64,000 bases of DNA from Dyadobacter endophyticus (GCF_014641595.1 NZ_BMIA01000007.1:1-64000); one strand, 5' to 3'; positions 35,615 to 45,106 are shown, counted from the stretch's first letter. Translations and numbers: made by a program. The notes: generated by a model not told the origin, from the letters alone.

Positions 35615-37198
35615 TTACTTGCTGTGCAAAAGCACATCTTTTTCAACCGGTTCCTTACGCCTCAGCCTGGTAAGCAGCACACCGGCCAAAAAGATCGTCA
35701 GTGTTCCTACCACCATGATCATATTCTGGTGGAGCGGGTTTCGCCAATGTGAATAGGTATCGGGAAGCTGTGTCGAAAACGTCATCCAGATGATGACCAC
35801 GATCCCGATAATGGTTGCCGTAAGCGCCTCTGTGTTCTTTGTGCTTTTCGAGATCATACCAAGCAGGAACAATCCCAGCATTCCACCCGCAAAAATCCCG
35901 GAAAGCATCCACCATACGTCCAGCACACTTTTTACACCGATCATCGCGATGCCGGTTACCATGCCCAGCAAACCAAATGCGGTAGTTGCGATGTAGAGCA
36001 GGCGGAGCGATTGCTTCGGTGACAGATCAGATTTGATATATTTTTGATAAATATCCACAGAGAATACCGTCGCCGAGGCGTTCATCCCCGAGCTGATCGT
36101 ACTCATCGCAGCCGACATAATCGCCGCAATGATCAAACCGAGCAATCCTACCGGCACTTTGTTAACCATGAAATGCGGCATTACTTTGTCGCCATAGTCG
36201 GCTGGCGTGAGCGTCGCAGCAAGGTTTGTGATAGCGTCCGTGGTACCTCCCGGCAGCTTTTCGGCAGCTACCTGCATTTTAATAGTTTGCAGCAGCTCCG
36301 GATTGCCCTGATAGTAGGCAAAAAGGCAGGTTCCCAGCAAGAAGAATATCATTGATACCGGCACGTAAAGGTATACGCAAAGCCACACCGAGCCTGCCGC
36401 CTCTTTCGCCGACGACGTGGTATGGTACCGCTGTACGTAGTTCTGGTCCATGCCGAAATTGTTCAGGTTCATAAAAAACCCGTAGAACAAAATGACCCAG
36501 AACGATGCCTGCGTAAAATCCGGCGCCAGCGTCCCCAGACTAAATTTATCGTTTGTTTTACCAATTTCGATAATGCTCGGCATACCGCCCGATACCCCTG
36601 CCACAACCAGGTAGAGTATCACCAGCGCACCAATGGTTTTGATCACCCCTTGCACGACCTCCGTCCAGATCACCGCCTCCATACCACCCATCACGGTGTA
36701 CAAAACAATACAGATCCCCACGACAACCATAATCGTCGACATCGGGTAACCCGTTAGTGCCTGAAGGCTCAATGCGATTCCGAAGAAAATCGATCCCATA
36801 CGGGCAAGCTGCGTGAGCAGGAAGCAAATCACCGCGTAGGTACGCGCCCAGGGCCCGAACCGGTGTTCGAGGTGCGTATAGGCCGAAACTTCGCCAGTAC
36901 TTCTGTAAAAAGGTATGAAAAACTTGGTCGCCACCCAGGCTGCAAACGGCATCGACAAGCTAAATACAAAGGAACTCCAGTTGCTTCCAAACGCCTTCCC
37001 CGGCACCCCGAGAAAAGTGTTACTGCTCAAAAACGTCGCATAAATGGAAATACCGATCGCCCAGCCGGGAATGCGCCCCGAGGCTTTGGTAAACTGATCG
37101 GCGCTGGTATTTTTACGTGAAAAGTAAACACCTACGGCAACCATCCCTGCCAGGTATGCAATCACAATACTGAGATCAATGAAAGGTAAGGATTTCAT
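35615..37198 (-). CDS. Sodium:solute symporter (SSS family)
   Basis: A 527-residue inner-membrane transporter with about 13 helices and SSS motifs (GRIPGWAIGISIYATFLS, GGMEAVIWTEVVQGVIKT, AAIMSAAMSTISSGMNAS with the Na+-site serines). Relatives carry sialic acid, sugars, sugar acids or proline. It is first in a minus-strand cluster with the aldolase and the sigma-like gene. The gene pair suggests the aldolase's substrate, but which sugar acid is not shown. Confidence 0.92.
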   Translation of the reverse strand: MKSLPFIDLSIVIAYLAGMVAVGVYFSRKNTSADQFTKASGRIPGWAIGISIYATFLSSNTFLGVPGKAFGSNWSSFVFSLSMPFAAWVATKFFIPFYRSTGEVSAYTHLEHRFGPWARTYAVICFLLTQLARMGSIFFGIALSLQALTGYPMSTIMVVVGICIVLYTVMGGMEAVIWTEVVQGVIKTIGALVILYLVVAGVSGGMPSIIEIGKTNDKFSLGTLAPDFTQASFWVILFYGFFMNLNNFGMDQNYVQRYHTTSSAKEAAGSVWLCVYLYVPVSMIFFLLGTCLFAYYQGNPELLQTIKMQVAAEKLPGGTTDAITNLAATLTPADYGDKVMPHFMVNKVPVGLLGLIIAAIMSAAMSTISSGMNASATVFSVDIYQKYIKSDLSPKQSLRLLYIATTAFGLLGMVTGIAMIGVKSVLDVWWMLSGIFAGGMLGLFLLGMISKSTKNTEALTATIIGIVVIIWMTFSTQLPDTYSHWRNPLHQNMIMVVGTLTIFLAGVLLTRLRRKEPVEKDVLLHSK

Positions 37199-37324
37199 TC
37201 TACTTTTCGGGTATTTATAACTTTACCACAAAGAAACAGGATGAAGCCGATGGTTTTGTAGCGTTTTGTACCCTATTATTGTACGATATTATCAAAGCAC
37301 ATTATTAATTTGTAAACAACGTGC

Positions 37325-38011
37325 CTATGATTCTACCATACTCTTGTCTTTGAAGAAATAACCAATGCCCACGGTCGAAATAATGATCAATGCAATTAAC
37401 ACGATCTTAGTAGCTAACCCTTCATTCGGATGTTCGAGCAAATAGCGGATATCCTGCGCTTCCTTGCCTGCCCAGACGGCCAGTAACGTCCTTGGGATCA
37501 TGCCTAACGTCCCGCCGGTGAGCACTTGTTTAAAGCGTGCGCCGGCCATGGCGAAAAACAGATTCGTAATAGCGAACGGTAATACGGGCGATAGTTTTGC
37601 AAAAAATATCAGTCTCAGCTCATTTTTGTAAAACCGGCGCAGCAATGAACCCACCTGCGGATACACCTGGATCAGGTAGTTTCGCACAGACGCCGCGTGC
37701 AGGAAATGCGCGGAAACATATATAATGGATATGGCACCGATGTTCAATACAAAAAGCATCGGGAGCGAGGACCAGCCAAGAAAGTAACCATACACCAGCG
37801 CCAGGAATGTTGGGGGCGTCAATGCGGTGGAGGAAGCCAGCGTGAGTATGAACGTCACACCGAGCCACCATTCAATCGGTAGCTCCCGGAGAATTTTTTC
37901 ATGATTAATAGCCCACGCAGTTAGAATAGAGGTCGTCACCAATGGCACGATCGTCATCAATATGCTTACGACGACCGGAAGTGAGAATCTTTTTGGTGTA
38001 GACGTTTCCAA
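37325..38011 (-). CDS. TVP38/TMEM64 (VTT-domain) membrane protein
   Basis: A 228-residue polytopic protein of the DedA-like VTT group, with a typical core (ALVYGYFLGWSSLPMLFVLN) and the LSPVLPFAITNLFFAMAG and GMIPRTLLAVWAG re-entrant segments. VTT proteins have been linked to lipid scrambling. It is 126 bases upstream of the symporter gene on the same strand and may not be in the same transcript. Confidence 0.88.
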   Translation of the reverse strand: METSTPKRFSLPVVVSILMTIVPLVTTSILTAWAINHEKILRELPIEWWLGVTFILTLASSTALTPPTFLALVYGYFLGWSSLPMLFVLNIGAISIIYVSAHFLHAASVRNYLIQVYPQVGSLLRRFYKNELRLIFFAKLSPVLPFAITNLFFAMAGARFKQVLTGGTLGMIPRTLLAVWAGKEAQDIRYLLEHPNEGLATKIVLIALIIISTVGIGYFFKDKSMVES

Positions 38012-38120
38012 GGCTAATCGGCTTTATTTCTAATTGAATAACCAGTTGCTTTGACAAAAGGTTTTTGTGAACTTGCTTTTCTACATTAATATTTTGCGGC
38101 CACCAAGGCACCACTAAAAA

Positions 38121-39266
38121 ATGAAATTCGCAACCAAAGCCATACATGCAGGCGTCGAGCCAGACCCGAGTACAGGCGCTATCATGACGCCGATTTACCA
38201 GACTTCCACCTACGTCCAGGAAAGCCCCGGCAAGCACAAAGGCTATGAATACGCCCGCGGCAGCAACCCCACGCGTACGGCATTGCAGAACGCATTGGCA
38301 GCCCTCGAAAACGGCAAACACGGCATTTGTTACGCCTCCGGCCTTGCCGCTACCGACGCTGTACTCAAATTATTCAAACCGGGCGACGAGATCATCGCCC
38401 CCAGCGACATTTACGGCGGTACCTACCGGCTCATGAAACGCATTTTTGAGCCGCTGGGCCTGGTTTTTAAATTTGTGGATATCGATGAAGTCGGTGAGAT
38501 AGGCCGGTTGCTGTCAGAGAAAACACGCATGGTATGGCTGGAAACGCCCACAAATCCTTTGCTGAAAATCATCGATATTGAATGCATCACCCGTGTTTGC
38601 AAAGAACATAATATCCTGACCTGCGTCGACAATACATTTGCGTCGCCCTACCTGCAAAACCCGCTAGACCTTGGCGCGGACATTGTCATGCATTCGGTAA
38701 CCAAATACCTGGGCGGCCATTCCGACACGGTAATGGGCGCACTCATCACCAGCGACGACGAACTTGCGGCTCAGTTAAAATTCATCCAGAATGCTTCCGG
38801 CGCAGTACCGGGTCCGCAGGATTGTTTTTTGGTGTTGAGAGGAATTAAGACACTCCATATAAGAATGCAGCGCCACTGCGAAAATGCCGGGCAAGTGGCC
38901 GTGTGGCTGGCCGCTCACCCGAAAGTCGGGAAAGTGTATTACCCCGGCCTGCCCGACCATCCCGGCCACGAATTAGCCGGAAAACAAATGCGTGGGTTCG
39001 GCGGCGTCGTGTCTTTCGAATTGAAAGACGACAGCTATGAAAAAGCCGTTCGTACCATGGAAAACCTGCAGGTGTTTGCATTGGGGGAGTCGTTAGGCGG
39101 CGTGGAATCGCTTTGTACGCATCCCGCAAGCATGTCGCATGGGGGAATGCCGCGCGAAGAACGCCTTAAAATTGGTTTGAAGGACACTTTGATACGGCTC
39201 AGCGTAGGCATTGAGGATGTAGAAGATATTCTCGCCGACCTCGACCAGGCAATCGGCATCGATTAG
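38121..39266 (+). CDS. Cys/Met metabolism PLP enzyme (cystathionine gamma-synthase/lyase type)
   Basis: A 381-residue PLP-dependent enzyme. The PLP lysine is Lys195 in HSVTKYLGGHSD, with the cofactor-binding YASGLAATDA earlier and the conserved LGESLGGVESL near the end. It makes or breaks cystathionine in transsulfuration. Synthase and lyase cannot be separated by eye; Bacteroidota relatives are often called metB. No SAM or T-box element was seen upstream. Confidence 0.9.
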   Translation: MKFATKAIHAGVEPDPSTGAIMTPIYQTSTYVQESPGKHKGYEYARGSNPTRTALQNALAALENGKHGICYASGLAATDAVLKLFKPGDEIIAPSDIYGGTYRLMKRIFEPLGLVFKFVDIDEVGEIGRLLSEKTRMVWLETPTNPLLKIIDIECITRVCKEHNILTCVDNTFASPYLQNPLDLGADIVMHSVTKYLGGHSDTVMGALITSDDELAAQLKFIQNASGAVPGPQDCFLVLRGIKTLHIRMQRHCENAGQVAVWLAAHPKVGKVYYPGLPDHPGHELAGKQMRGFGGVVSFELKDDSYEKAVRTMENLQVFALGESLGGVESLCTHPASMSHGGMPREERLKIGLKDTLIRLSVGIEDVEDILADLDQAIGID

Positions 39267-39275
39267 CATTCAGCA

Positions 39276-39306
39276 TTGCAATCGACAACCAAAACCCTTA
39301 CTTTTG
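39276..39306 (+). promoter_or_regulatory. Promoter of DUF3127 gene
   Basis: TTG (39276-39278), 20-base spacer, TACTTTTG (39299-39306): full match to the Bacteroidota consensus, 39 bases before the DUF3127 start. It probably also drives crcB. Confidence 0.65.
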
Positions 39307-39345
39307 GAACCATTTTTGAAAGAGACACTAAAACATATTTGATCA

Positions 39346-39705
39346 ATGGAAGTATCAGGAACTGTCATTGCTTTGCTGCCGGAAGTTACAGGCCAGGGAA
39401 AAAACGGGATGTGGCGCAAACAGGAATTTATTCTTGAAATACCCTCGCAATATCCTAAAAAAGTGTGCATTTCGCTGTGGGGCGACAAGATCGACCAGTC
39501 GAACCTGCAAGTGAACGACTCGGTAACCGCTTCCATCGACGTGGAAAGCCGCGAGTATAACTCACGCTGGTACACAGAGGTGCGCGCCTGGAAAGTAGAA
39601 AAAGCAGGAGCAAACGGTGGCGGCGCACCTTACAATGCAGGTAGCAGCCCTGTTCCACCGGTAACAACCTTCACCGAAGACGAGTCGGACGACCTGCCGT
39701 TCTAA
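39346..39705 (+). CDS. DUF3127 OB-fold-like protein
   Basis: A 119-residue soluble protein, mostly beta strand (VSGTVIALLPEVTGQ, WRKQEFILEIPSQYPKK, NLQVNDSVTASIDVESREY), ending in a Gly/Pro-rich linker and an acidic tip DESDDLPF. The fold and the acidic tip resemble single-stranded DNA-binding proteins, whose tips recruit partners. The DUF3127 name is from memory. Function unproven. crcB follows 24 bases later. Confidence 0.8.
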   Translation: MEVSGTVIALLPEVTGQGKNGMWRKQEFILEIPSQYPKKVCISLWGDKIDQSNLQVNDSVTASIDVESREYNSRWYTEVRAWKVEKAGANGGGAPYNAGSSPVPPVTTFTEDESDDLPF

Positions 39706-39729
39706 AATCACCTGACGCTGCCTGCCACA

Positions 39730-40113
39730 ATGAATAACCTGATTATCGTTTTTGTAGGAGGCGGAATGGGCAGTCTGGCACGTTACGGAATCGGAAGAGC
39801 ACTCTCCCAATGGCCGTCAGTTTTCCCGTTCGGAACATTGACGGCCAATATTTTAGCCTGCCTGATCCTGGGCACCTTTGGCGGGTGGGCCACATTCAGG
39901 TCTGCCGACTTGGTGGCGACTTCAAGGCTTTTTGTAGTCGTTGGTTTCTGCGGCGGTTTCAGCACCTTTTCGAGTTTTAGTAATGAAACCATTCAGCTTT
40001 TTCTCAACGATCGCTGGATCGAGGCTTCCCTCAATATCATCATCAGCATAATTGCATGCTTCGCAGCCACTTTTCTGGGAATGTGGCTGGGAAAAACCTT
40101 TCTGGCGATATAA
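39730..40113 (+). CDS. crcB: Fluoride efflux channel CrcB/Fluc
   Basis: A 127-residue membrane protein with four helices. The family motifs GGMGSLARYGIGR at the N-terminus, FGTLTANILACLILG and GFCGGFSTFSSFSNE in helix 3 are all present. CrcB forms a dual-topology dimeric fluoride channel. I saw no fluoride riboswitch upstream, and the gene seems to be read with DUF3127. Confidence 0.93.
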   Translation: MNNLIIVFVGGGMGSLARYGIGRALSQWPSVFPFGTLTANILACLILGTFGGWATFRSADLVATSRLFVVVGFCGGFSTFSSFSNETIQLFLNDRWIEASLNIIISIIACFAATFLGMWLGKTFLAI

Positions 40114-40119
40114 CTGCGG

Positions 40120-40773
40120 TTAGCTCGACTGGTAGGCCATCGACATAGTGAACTTGTCGATCATTTCTTGCGGATGCACGTCCAGTATCCGGGCCAGCAC
40201 CATTACAACCAGTGTATTCGAAGCAATTTTACGGGGGATACCCGCAAATGTCGCGAACAAGTCCACGGTCACCGATTCCTTCTCGTCGAGCAGCTTCATC
40301 AGTTTTTCCTCCTTATCTCCATATTGAAAACTGATATCCCGCTCGCCACGGCCCCGGCGCATGATTTCCTTCATTTCGCGGCTTGCCTGGATGGACTTGT
40401 CGTCCACGCGGATGTACGCCTGGCGCGCGCCGGTGTCGTCTACCACATAATGCGGCTTGTCGATGCTTCGCGGGATCGTCAGCACGAGCACATCGCGGTC
40501 GGGCGTGATAGCCACACGCTCTTTTTTGAAACTGATTTTGGGGAAAATGTACTTGTCGATGGCGCGCGTGAGGGTGTATTCATCCTCATCGGCATCTTTA
40601 AGACCTTTAATAGTCTTGTCGTCACCCACTCCGACCATCAGCTTGCCGCCCCCTGAATTTGCGAAAGCAACCACTTCGCGGACGATCTTTTCGGGGTGAT
40701 TGGATTTCAGTTTGAATTCCAGATGTTCCCCCTCACCTTTCTTAACCAGCTCTTTCAACAATCGAAGCTCCAT
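40120..40773 (-). CDS. AlbA_2 (Schlafen-type) domain protein
   Basis: A 217-residue protein with an N-terminal AlbA_2 domain (GEHLEFKLKSNHPEKIVREV, AFANSGGGKLMVGVGDD) and a C-terminal region (about 150-210) with a possible winged-helix. AlbA_2 proteins bind nucleic acid; many sit next to regulators or defence genes, but neighbours here are ordinary. Role unknown. Convergent with crcB, six bases apart. Confidence 0.82.
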   Translation of the reverse strand: MELRLLKELVKKGEGEHLEFKLKSNHPEKIVREVVAFANSGGGKLMVGVGDDKTIKGLKDADEDEYTLTRAIDKYIFPKISFKKERVAITPDRDVLVLTIPRSIDKPHYVVDDTGARQAYIRVDDKSIQASREMKEIMRRGRGERDISFQYGDKEEKLMKLLDEKESVTVDLFATFAGIPRKIASNTLVVMVLARILDVHPQEMIDKFTMSMAYQSS

Positions 40774-40924
40774 CGGGTTGGAATGGATAAATTATGAGTT
40801 ATGACTAAATCACTTTCGGTAACTTACCTCGTCCTCCTCATTAGTTAACGCTAACAATTTACATTCCTTTTGTCAGATTTAAAAAATATGGAAGATTGAG
40901 TTACGTAAAAAAGCGGACCATATA

Positions 40925-40958
40925 TCATAAAAAAACGGCACCGATAGAGTGCCGTTTT
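40925..40958 (-). terminator. Terminator of DUF2795 gene
   Basis: Perfect 10-bp stem AAAACGGCAC/GTGCCGTTTT (40932-40941, 40949-40958), seven-base loop, followed on the minus strand by a T-run and starting just past the stop codon. Confidence 0.8.
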
Positions 40959-40961
40959 CAT

Positions 40962-41183
40962 TTAGTATTCGTCTTCGTTGAAAAAGAAATCGTCTTTCGT
41001 GGGATAGTCGGGCCAAATCTCTTCAATGCTTTCATAAGGCTGACCATCATCTTCAAGCTCCTGAAGGTTTTCAACTACTTCTAACGGAGCGCCTGTTCTG
41101 ATTGCAAAGTCAATTAGCTCGTCTTTGGTAGCTGGCCAGGGAGCATCTTCAAGGTACGATGCGAGTTCGAGAGTCCAGTACAT
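40962..41183 (-). CDS. DUF2795 small acidic protein
   Basis: A 73-residue acidic protein with the DUF2795 pattern: DAPWPATKDELIDFAIRTGA, followed by VVENLQELEDDG and YESIEEIWPDYP. No catalytic motif or membrane segment. It has its own -7 element and terminator, so it is monocistronic. Function unknown. Confidence 0.85.
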   Translation of the reverse strand: MYWTLELASYLEDAPWPATKDELIDFAIRTGAPLEVVENLQELEDDGQPYESIEEIWPDYPTKDDFFFNEDEY

Positions 41184-41505
41184 AATATTTTCGCCTATTA
41201 ATGGTTACTTTACTTTTCTGCAAAAGTAAAAAATTTGATATCTTTTAAAAGCTTAAAGCAAAAAAAAAGAAAAATAATTACCGGGTTACATGTTTAATTT
41301 TTTAACACAGAACAACCGACTGATTATCAAACAATTGAATATTCACCCGTGATTTCAGAACTTCTTTGCGGGAGAAGCCGACATCGCCGATGCCAGCACA
41401 TTTTGTTAATGCTATGAGATGCAATATCCATGCCCGGACTTTCAATCGTCCGCTTTTCTTTCCCGAAAAACCCTTAATTTCCCTCACCATTACAAATACC
41501 ATATT
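41184..41505. other. AT-rich divergent region with promoter of DUF2795 gene
   Basis: The 322 bases between the DUF2795 gene (minus) and cutC (plus) hold no convincing gene. CAAAAGTA at 41221-41228 reads TACTTTTG on the minus strand, a -7 element 37 bases upstream of DUF2795, without a good -33 TTG. I see nothing distinctive for cutC. Confidence 0.45.
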
Positions 41506-42237
41506 ATGACTATTGAAATTTGCGCTTATTCGCTGGAATCGTGTATCAATGCGCAGGCCGGCGGGGCGGGCAGGATTGAACTTTGCGGCGGGCTCGGGGA
41601 AGGTGGTACCACACCCAGCGCCGGACTCATCGAAATCGTAAGAAAAAACATCGATATCCAGCTATATGTGATGATCCGGCCCAGGGGCGGGGATTTTGTG
41701 TATGATTTTTTTGAAGAAGAAATCATGCGGAAAGATATAGATCTCGCTAAAAACTTAGGCGCTAATGGCGTCGTGCTGGGCATTCTTACCCCCGACGGCA
41801 ATGTAGACGTCGCACGCACGAAAGCACTCGTCGAATATGCCGCACCTTTGAAAGTCACTTTCCATCGTGCATTCGACCTCACGCCCGACCCGGTGAAAGC
41901 ACTCAAAGATATTATCGCCACTGGCGCCGAGCGTATCCTCACGTCCGGTCAGAAACCATCGGCCATTCAGGCGACGGAACTGCTAGGTAAGCTCTCCAAA
42001 GAGGCCGATGGAAAAATAGAGATCATGGCAGGCGGCGGGGTTAACCATAACAATGCCGCGGAATTGAAAGCGGCGGGAGTACACGCATTACATTTGACAG
42101 CTAAAAAATTCCGGCCGGCACGCCAAAAGTTTTTCCCCGAGGGGATTTCGATGGCCGGAGAAATTCCTGATGAAAAATCAGTCATGTATTCAGACCTTGG
42201 ACTGATCGAAGCGATGGTACAAGCAGTCTCCGAATAA
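41506..42237 (+). CDS. cutC: CutC-family protein
   Basis: A 243-residue TIM-barrel protein. I chose 41506 (MTIEICAYSLES) over an upstream in-frame ATG because family members start here. CutC motifs IELCGGLGEGGTTPS, RPRGGDF and TFHRAFD are clear. CutC is linked to copper homeostasis, though its enzymatic role is unsettled. The acylase follows 36 bases later on the same strand. Confidence 0.93.
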   Translation: MTIEICAYSLESCINAQAGGAGRIELCGGLGEGGTTPSAGLIEIVRKNIDIQLYVMIRPRGGDFVYDFFEEEIMRKDIDLAKNLGANGVVLGILTPDGNVDVARTKALVEYAAPLKVTFHRAFDLTPDPVKALKDIIATGAERILTSGQKPSAIQATELLGKLSKEADGKIEIMAGGGVNHNNAAELKAAGVHALHLTAKKFRPARQKFFPEGISMAGEIPDEKSVMYSDLGLIEAMVQAVSE

Positions 42238-42273
42238 TGCCCTTTCTTCTAAAAGCACGTCAATATCCTCTCT

Positions 42274-44730
42274 ATGAAGTTCGCAAAGGCAATTCTGTTT
42301 ATCGCTATCACGGCCGGGCTCGTTTATGTGCTCGACAAGCCATGGGCGCCGGCACCCGCGCTCGGGCCATTTCTGAGCCCCTTTTGCGGGTTATGGCAAA
42401 ACAGTGAAAAGGTTATCGACCCGAAAACACGCGTAACCCTGCAACTCGACAGCCTCCGCGACGAAGTGGTGATCCGCTACGACGATTCGGGCGTACCGCA
42501 TATTTTTGCCAAAAACGACTTCGACCTTTTTTACGCACAGGGCTACGTTACGGCCAAAGACCGGCTGTGGCAAATGGACCTGCAAACCCGAGCCGCAGCG
42601 GGTCGGCTTTCCGAAATCCTGGGCCCGGCCACGCTTGCTCTGGATCAGCAGAGCCGCCGGTTGGGAATGGGTTACGGTGCAGAAGCTAATCTGAAAGTAG
42701 CCATGACCGACCCGCGCTCCCGCGAAGCACTACTGGGCTACACAGCCGGCGTCAATGCATTTATCCGGCAACTTGCCCCAAAAGACTATCCCATAGAATT
42801 CAAGCTTCTCGGCTATAAACCGGAAGCCTGGAAGCCGATCAACACCATGTACATGCTCGAACAGATGACGCTCACGCTTGCGGGGCGCTCCAACGAGCTC
42901 GCTATGACCAATGCATTGAAAAAATATGGCCAGCAAACCATCGCGCAGCTCTTCCCCGACTACCCGATGTTGCAGGAAAGCCCGATTATCCCCTCCGGCA
43001 CAGCATGGGATTTCCCTAAACTACCGGTTCCGAAGGCCATTCCGCCAATGATACCGGGCGACAGCTCTTTATTGTCCTCAAAACCTTTGACCGCATTGCC
43101 CGAAAAAGCTCCCAAGGAAGAAGGCATCGGCAGTAACAACTGGGCCGTCAGCGCGGAGAAATCCATTACCGGCTACCCTATCCTCGCCAACGACCCGCAC
43201 CTCGAACTTTCGCTGCCGTCGATCTGGTACCAGGTGCAGCTGCATTCACCCGACGTCAATGTGTACGGTGTGTCGCTGCCCGGCATTCCAAGTGTAATCA
43301 TCGGTTTCAACGAGCGCGTGGCATGGGGTGTTACCAATGTGGATGCCGATGTTTTCGATTTGTATAAAATCAAATTCAAAAATGAATACCGGAATTTCTA
43401 CTGGCATGATAATCAATGGAAACCAACGCACAAGCGCGAGGAAATTATCCATGTCAAAGGTCAGCTGAGACCCTACCGTGAGCAGATCATCTACACCCAC
43501 CACGGGCCGGTAACCGATTCGGATGGCACATTCAGCGATTTGCCTAACCTGGCGATCAAATGGATCGGACATGAGCCGGGCAACAGCTTTATCACCTTTT
43601 ATGAGTTGAACAAAGCGAAAACCTATGACGATTACCGCAAAGCGCTGACGCATTATGTAGGGCCCGCGCAAAACTTCGTATTTGCCGATAATGAGAAGAA
43701 CATCGCCATTACCGTCAATGGAAAGATCCCTTTGAAATATAAAGAGCAAGGCAAATTCGTGCTGGACGGATCATCACGCGCCGACGACTGGAATGGCTGG
43801 ATTCCCGCGGAACAGAACCCGTTTGTAAAAAATCCGCCGAGAGGCTTTGTGAGCAGCGCCAACCAGTCGTCTGCCGATACCACCTATCCTTATTATATCA
43901 ACTGGAGTTTCGCGCCGTCCGAGCGGGCCATACGCATCAACGAACGTCTGCAAGCGATGACGAATGCCAATGCCGACAGTCTGCGAATGCTGCAAAATGA
44001 CAATTTCAGCGTCCTTGCGCGCACATTACTACCTAAGCTGCTAAACATTCTCGAAACCCGGTCACTGACGCCCAAACAGAAGGCTGCCCATATCTTGCTT
44101 TCTAACTGGAATTATCAGAACGCGCCTGAATCGGTCGCAGCCTCCATTTTCGAGACATGGTTTCCGCTGTTAGGCCAGGCCATTTGGAACGATGATTTCT
44201 CGTCTCCTGAAAGCCCGATGGAATATCCCTCTCGCGACCGGACGCTATACCTGATCTTGAAGCAGCCGAATGAAAAATGGTTCGATAATGTCAACACGCC
44301 TGAAAAAGAGACATTACCCGACCTTGTTTATCAAAGTTTCAACGCCTCGCTCGACACGCTTACTGCCCACAAGGGTGCCATGAGTCCCGAATGGCAGTGG
44401 TCGAAGGTGAAAGCAGCGGAGATCAGGCATCTGAGCAGGAGCATCAAGCCCTTCAATGCGCCACCGCTTATAACGGGCGGAGGCAGCAGCATTGTCAATG
44501 CGATGACGAAGCGAAAGGGGCCTTCGTGGCGAATGGTGGTTGAACTTGGCCCTACGCCGCGCGCCTATGGCATCTATCCGGGAGGCCAGTCGGGCAATCC
44601 GGGTAGTCCCTATTATCTCAACTTATTGAAAAAATGGGAGAAAGGAGAGCTTAATGAGCTGATCTACCTTACCTCGCCGGATCAGAAAGTACCGCATCTG
44701 GCTTCCAGTCTTGTATTGCAAAAACGTTAA
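42274..44730 (+). CDS. Penicillin acylase family (Ntn-hydrolase)
   Basis: An 818-residue precursor with an N-terminal hydrophobic segment (AILFIAITAGLVYVL) for export or anchoring. An Ntn hydrolase: the alpha subunit (about 50-230), a spacer, and a beta subunit that begins at the nucleophile Ser287 in GIGSNNWAVS, with the supporting Asn and Arg motifs later (FNERVAWGVTN). The protein cuts itself to mature. Relatives hydrolyse beta-lactams, acyl-homoserine lactones or other amides; the substrate here is not set. Confidence 0.9.
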   Translation: MKFAKAILFIAITAGLVYVLDKPWAPAPALGPFLSPFCGLWQNSEKVIDPKTRVTLQLDSLRDEVVIRYDDSGVPHIFAKNDFDLFYAQGYVTAKDRLWQMDLQTRAAAGRLSEILGPATLALDQQSRRLGMGYGAEANLKVAMTDPRSREALLGYTAGVNAFIRQLAPKDYPIEFKLLGYKPEAWKPINTMYMLEQMTLTLAGRSNELAMTNALKKYGQQTIAQLFPDYPMLQESPIIPSGTAWDFPKLPVPKAIPPMIPGDSSLLSSKPLTALPEKAPKEEGIGSNNWAVSAEKSITGYPILANDPHLELSLPSIWYQVQLHSPDVNVYGVSLPGIPSVIIGFNERVAWGVTNVDADVFDLYKIKFKNEYRNFYWHDNQWKPTHKREEIIHVKGQLRPYREQIIYTHHGPVTDSDGTFSDLPNLAIKWIGHEPGNSFITFYELNKAKTYDDYRKALTHYVGPAQNFVFADNEKNIAITVNGKIPLKYKEQGKFVLDGSSRADDWNGWIPAEQNPFVKNPPRGFVSSANQSSADTTYPYYINWSFAPSERAIRINERLQAMTNANADSLRMLQNDNFSVLARTLLPKLLNILETRSLTPKQKAAHILLSNWNYQNAPESVAASIFETWFPLLGQAIWNDDFSSPESPMEYPSRDRTLYLILKQPNEKWFDNVNTPEKETLPDLVYQSFNASLDTLTAHKGAMSPEWQWSKVKAAEIRHLSRSIKPFNAPPLITGGGSSIVNAMTKRKGPSWRMVVELGPTPRAYGIYPGGQSGNPGSPYYLNLLKKWEKGELNELIYLTSPDQKVPHLASSLVLQKR

Positions 44731-44740
44731 CCCGGAACTC

Positions 44741-45106
44741 ATGAACTTCTTTATCATAGCCATACTGTCGGCGATCTTGCAAATATTCGCCCCGTGGTGG
44801 GTAATCGCCATCGTTCCGTTCGTCGTCCTGTTCTGGCGCCCGGCTACCTCGTCAGGCGCCTTCTGGACGGGTTTTGGCGGCATTGCCGTGCCCTGGCTGC
44901 TTTATGGGTACTACCAGCATTTCATCTCCGACGGCGCCATGTCGGACCGCGTTGCCAAGATATTCATGCTGCCCAGCGGTATTCTTTTATTGCTGGTGAC
45001 AAGCCTTATTGGCGGCCTTGTAGGTGGCTTTTCAGGCCTTGCGGGCCATTGGGCACGCCAAATTTTCCGCAAACACCCGGCACCTCTTTCGACACACGCC
45101 TCGTAA
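44741..45106 (+). CDS. Small membrane protein, unknown
   Basis: A 121-residue protein from ATG 44741 with about four hydrophobic helices (FFIIAILSAILQIF, WVIAIVPFVVLFW, FGGIAVPWLLYGYY, IFMLPSGILLLLVTSLIGGLVGGF) and a short basic C-terminus. It lies ten bases after the acylase, probably co-transcribed. No family recognised. Confidence 0.7.
   Translation: MNFFIIAILSAILQIFAPWWVIAIVPFVVLFWRPATSSGAFWTGFGGIAVPWLLYGYYQHFISDGAMSDRVAKIFMLPSGILLLLVTSLIGGLVGGFSGLAGHWARQIFRKHPAPLSTHAS

Noticed and set aside
39707..39729. Fluoride riboswitch upstream of crcB
   Set aside because: Only 24 bases separate the DUF3127 stop and crcB, too short for the element.
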